Positions 5,963 to 6,840 of a DNA stretch of 6,840 nucleotides are shown one piece after another. This DNA comes from Hellea sp. (GTDB lineage Bacteria; Pseudomonadota; Alphaproteobacteria; Caulobacterales; Maricaulaceae), in the NCBI GenBank assembly GCA_020628635.1, contig JAHDEU010000117.1, positions 1 to 6,840 on the forward strand. The letters run 5' to 3'. Each line of letters opens with the position of its first letter. The first letter of the stretch is position 1. Both the position numbers and the translations under genes were made by a program. Below the pieces are notes generated by a model. That model had not been told where the DNA came from, did not search any database, and worked only from the letters and a program-made list of their open reading frames with translations.

Positions 5963-6840
5963 CTAGAACCGGGCCTTGAACCCGACATTCACGGCGTGGG
6001 CTTCGGTTTCGTCGTTGGAGACGAGCTGCGGGCCGACAAAGGGGATGAAGCCTTTGTTGTAGACATATTCCGCGCCGATATCGAGGAAGTCGTTGATCGG
6101 ATATTCGACGGACAGCGCGTGCTGCTGGTTCTTCTCGAAGCTGGTCGGCACGCCGCGCGCATTGAAGCTGCCCGTGTCGTCGGAGATATTGCCCCATGAG
6201 CCGGAGGCGGCGATCGCCATGCGGCGGCCGTTCACGATGGGCTTGATGCGGGCCTGCGCCACGATGACCGACAGGTTCTCGTCGAAATTGATGTTGTCGC
6301 GGTCCGTGGTGGAACCCGTCGGGTCGATCAGGAACTGGTCGAACGGCACGCCGTCGGGCGTCTGCGGGATGGCGGCGGCCCATGGCTCGGTGGTGGTGGT
6401 GTATTCCACCATGGCATCGAAGAAGGGCGAGTTGTATTCCGCAAAACCGTTCACCAGGCTGTTGCGGTAGCTGATGAAATTAGATGGCGGCGTACCGTTG
6501 GAACGACCGAAGAACGTATGCGCCGTCCAGTTGTCGCGGTAGATCGTGTCGTGGAGATAGCCGCCGCCGAGCGTGAACGCGCTCTGGTTGGGCAGCAGGA
6601 ATTCCTTCTCGATGCTCGCCGCATAATTGGCGATGTTGTTTTCCTCGTCCGCCAGCGCGACGCGCAGCTGACGCCCGCCGGAGAACGCAGAGGCCGAGAG
6701 TTTCCAGCCATTGTTGTAGTAGCCCAGCTCCGCCACGGGCTGGTCGGAGACAGCCCAGAAATAGTGCTGGCCCTCATTCTGGGTAAACGCGTTGTAGCTG
6801 TCGAAATTGCCGAAATCGATCGTCTTGCGGCCAAAGGCGG
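5963..6840 (-). CDS. Outer-membrane beta-barrel protein (C-terminal part)
   Basis: The gene enters from the right edge and ends at TAG (5965-5963), leaving 291 codons. The first readable residues are AFGRKTIDFGNFDSYNAF. Beta-barrel signs are alternating polar/hydrophobic strands with aromatic girdles, Gly/Asn/Asp-rich turns (ELGYYNNGWKLSASAFSGG, TLGGGYLHDTIYRDN, DIGAEYVYNKGFIPFVG), no long hydrophobic helix, and a last strand AVNVGFKARF ending in Phe, the usual BAM recognition residue. The R-K-x-x-x-x-FGNF pattern and later GY..NGW..S...GG recall porin-like proteins, including the LbtU siderophore-porin group, but I cannot assign it firmly. A TonB-dependent receptor is less likely, since no typical receptor motifs are visible here. 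An internal GTG at 6736 is not the start, as the frame continues unbroken to the edge. It converges on the propeller gene with 9 bases between stop codons. Confidence 0.7.
   Translation of the reverse strand, partial: AFGRKTIDFGNFDSYNAFTQNEGQHYFWAVSDQPVAELGYYNNGWKLSASAFSGGRQLRVALADEENNIANYAASIEKEFLLPNQSAFTLGGGYLHDTIYRDNWTAHTFFGRSNGTPPSNFISYRNSLVNGFAEYNSPFFDAMVEYTTTTEPWAAAIPQTPDGVPFDQFLIDPTGSTTDRDNINFDENLSVIVAQARIKPIVNGRRMAIAASGSWGNISDDTGSFNARGVPTSFEKNQQHALSVEYPINDFLDIGAEYVYNKGFIPFVGPQLVSNDETEAHAVNVGFKARF

Noticed and set aside
6734..6736. GTG as start of the beta-barrel gene
   Set aside because: The frame continues without stop to the window edge with barrel-like sequence, so this is an internal Val codon.

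Overview
The window is GC-rich DNA with dense, high-GC coding and Gram-negative features: a signal-peptide protein, an outer-membrane beta-barrel with a terminal Phe, and an exporter with a periplasmic enzyme domain. This fits an alphaproteobacterium of the Caulobacterales, Maricaulales/Hyphomonadaceae or Sphingomonadales kind. That placement is inferred from style and gene content; no rRNA or other marker is present.

Layout, left to right. (1) The last 58 codons of a renalase-like FAD/NAD(P)-dependent oxidoreductase on the + strand end at 179. (2) A 78-base convergent spacer holds two hairpins. The one at 183-208 is followed by a T-run when read on the minus strand and looks like the terminator of the large minus-strand operon. 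(3) That two-gene operon occupies 4803 to 258. It encodes an ABC-2-type ATPase (297 aa, 4803-3910), overlapping by 11 bases a 1220-residue fusion protein (3920-258). The fusion joins two ABC-2-like membrane halves to an extracytoplasmic M1-type zinc aminopeptidase domain. (4) A 172-base divergent spacer holds the most striking non-coding signal. It is a 39-bp AT-rich inverted repeat (4862-4900) made of two near-identical 15-bp operator-like palindromes 20 bp apart. (5) Divergently on the + strand, 4976-5953 encodes an exported PD40/TolB-like beta-propeller protein. (6) Nine bases further on, a minus-strand gene converges on it. It is the C-terminal 291 codons of an outer-membrane beta-barrel protein that continues beyond the right edge.

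Reading as a system: the ATPase powers the membrane-embedded fusion, which should display an aminopeptidase domain in the periplasm. The paired palindromes sit between this operon and the secreted propeller gene, so one dimeric regulator, not encoded here, could control both. A periplasmic peptide-handling or peptide-export role is plausible, but the substrate cannot be read from the sequence. The left oxidoreductase and right beta-barrel need not belong to the same system. No tRNA, rRNA, CRISPR array, insertion sequence or attachment site was seen.
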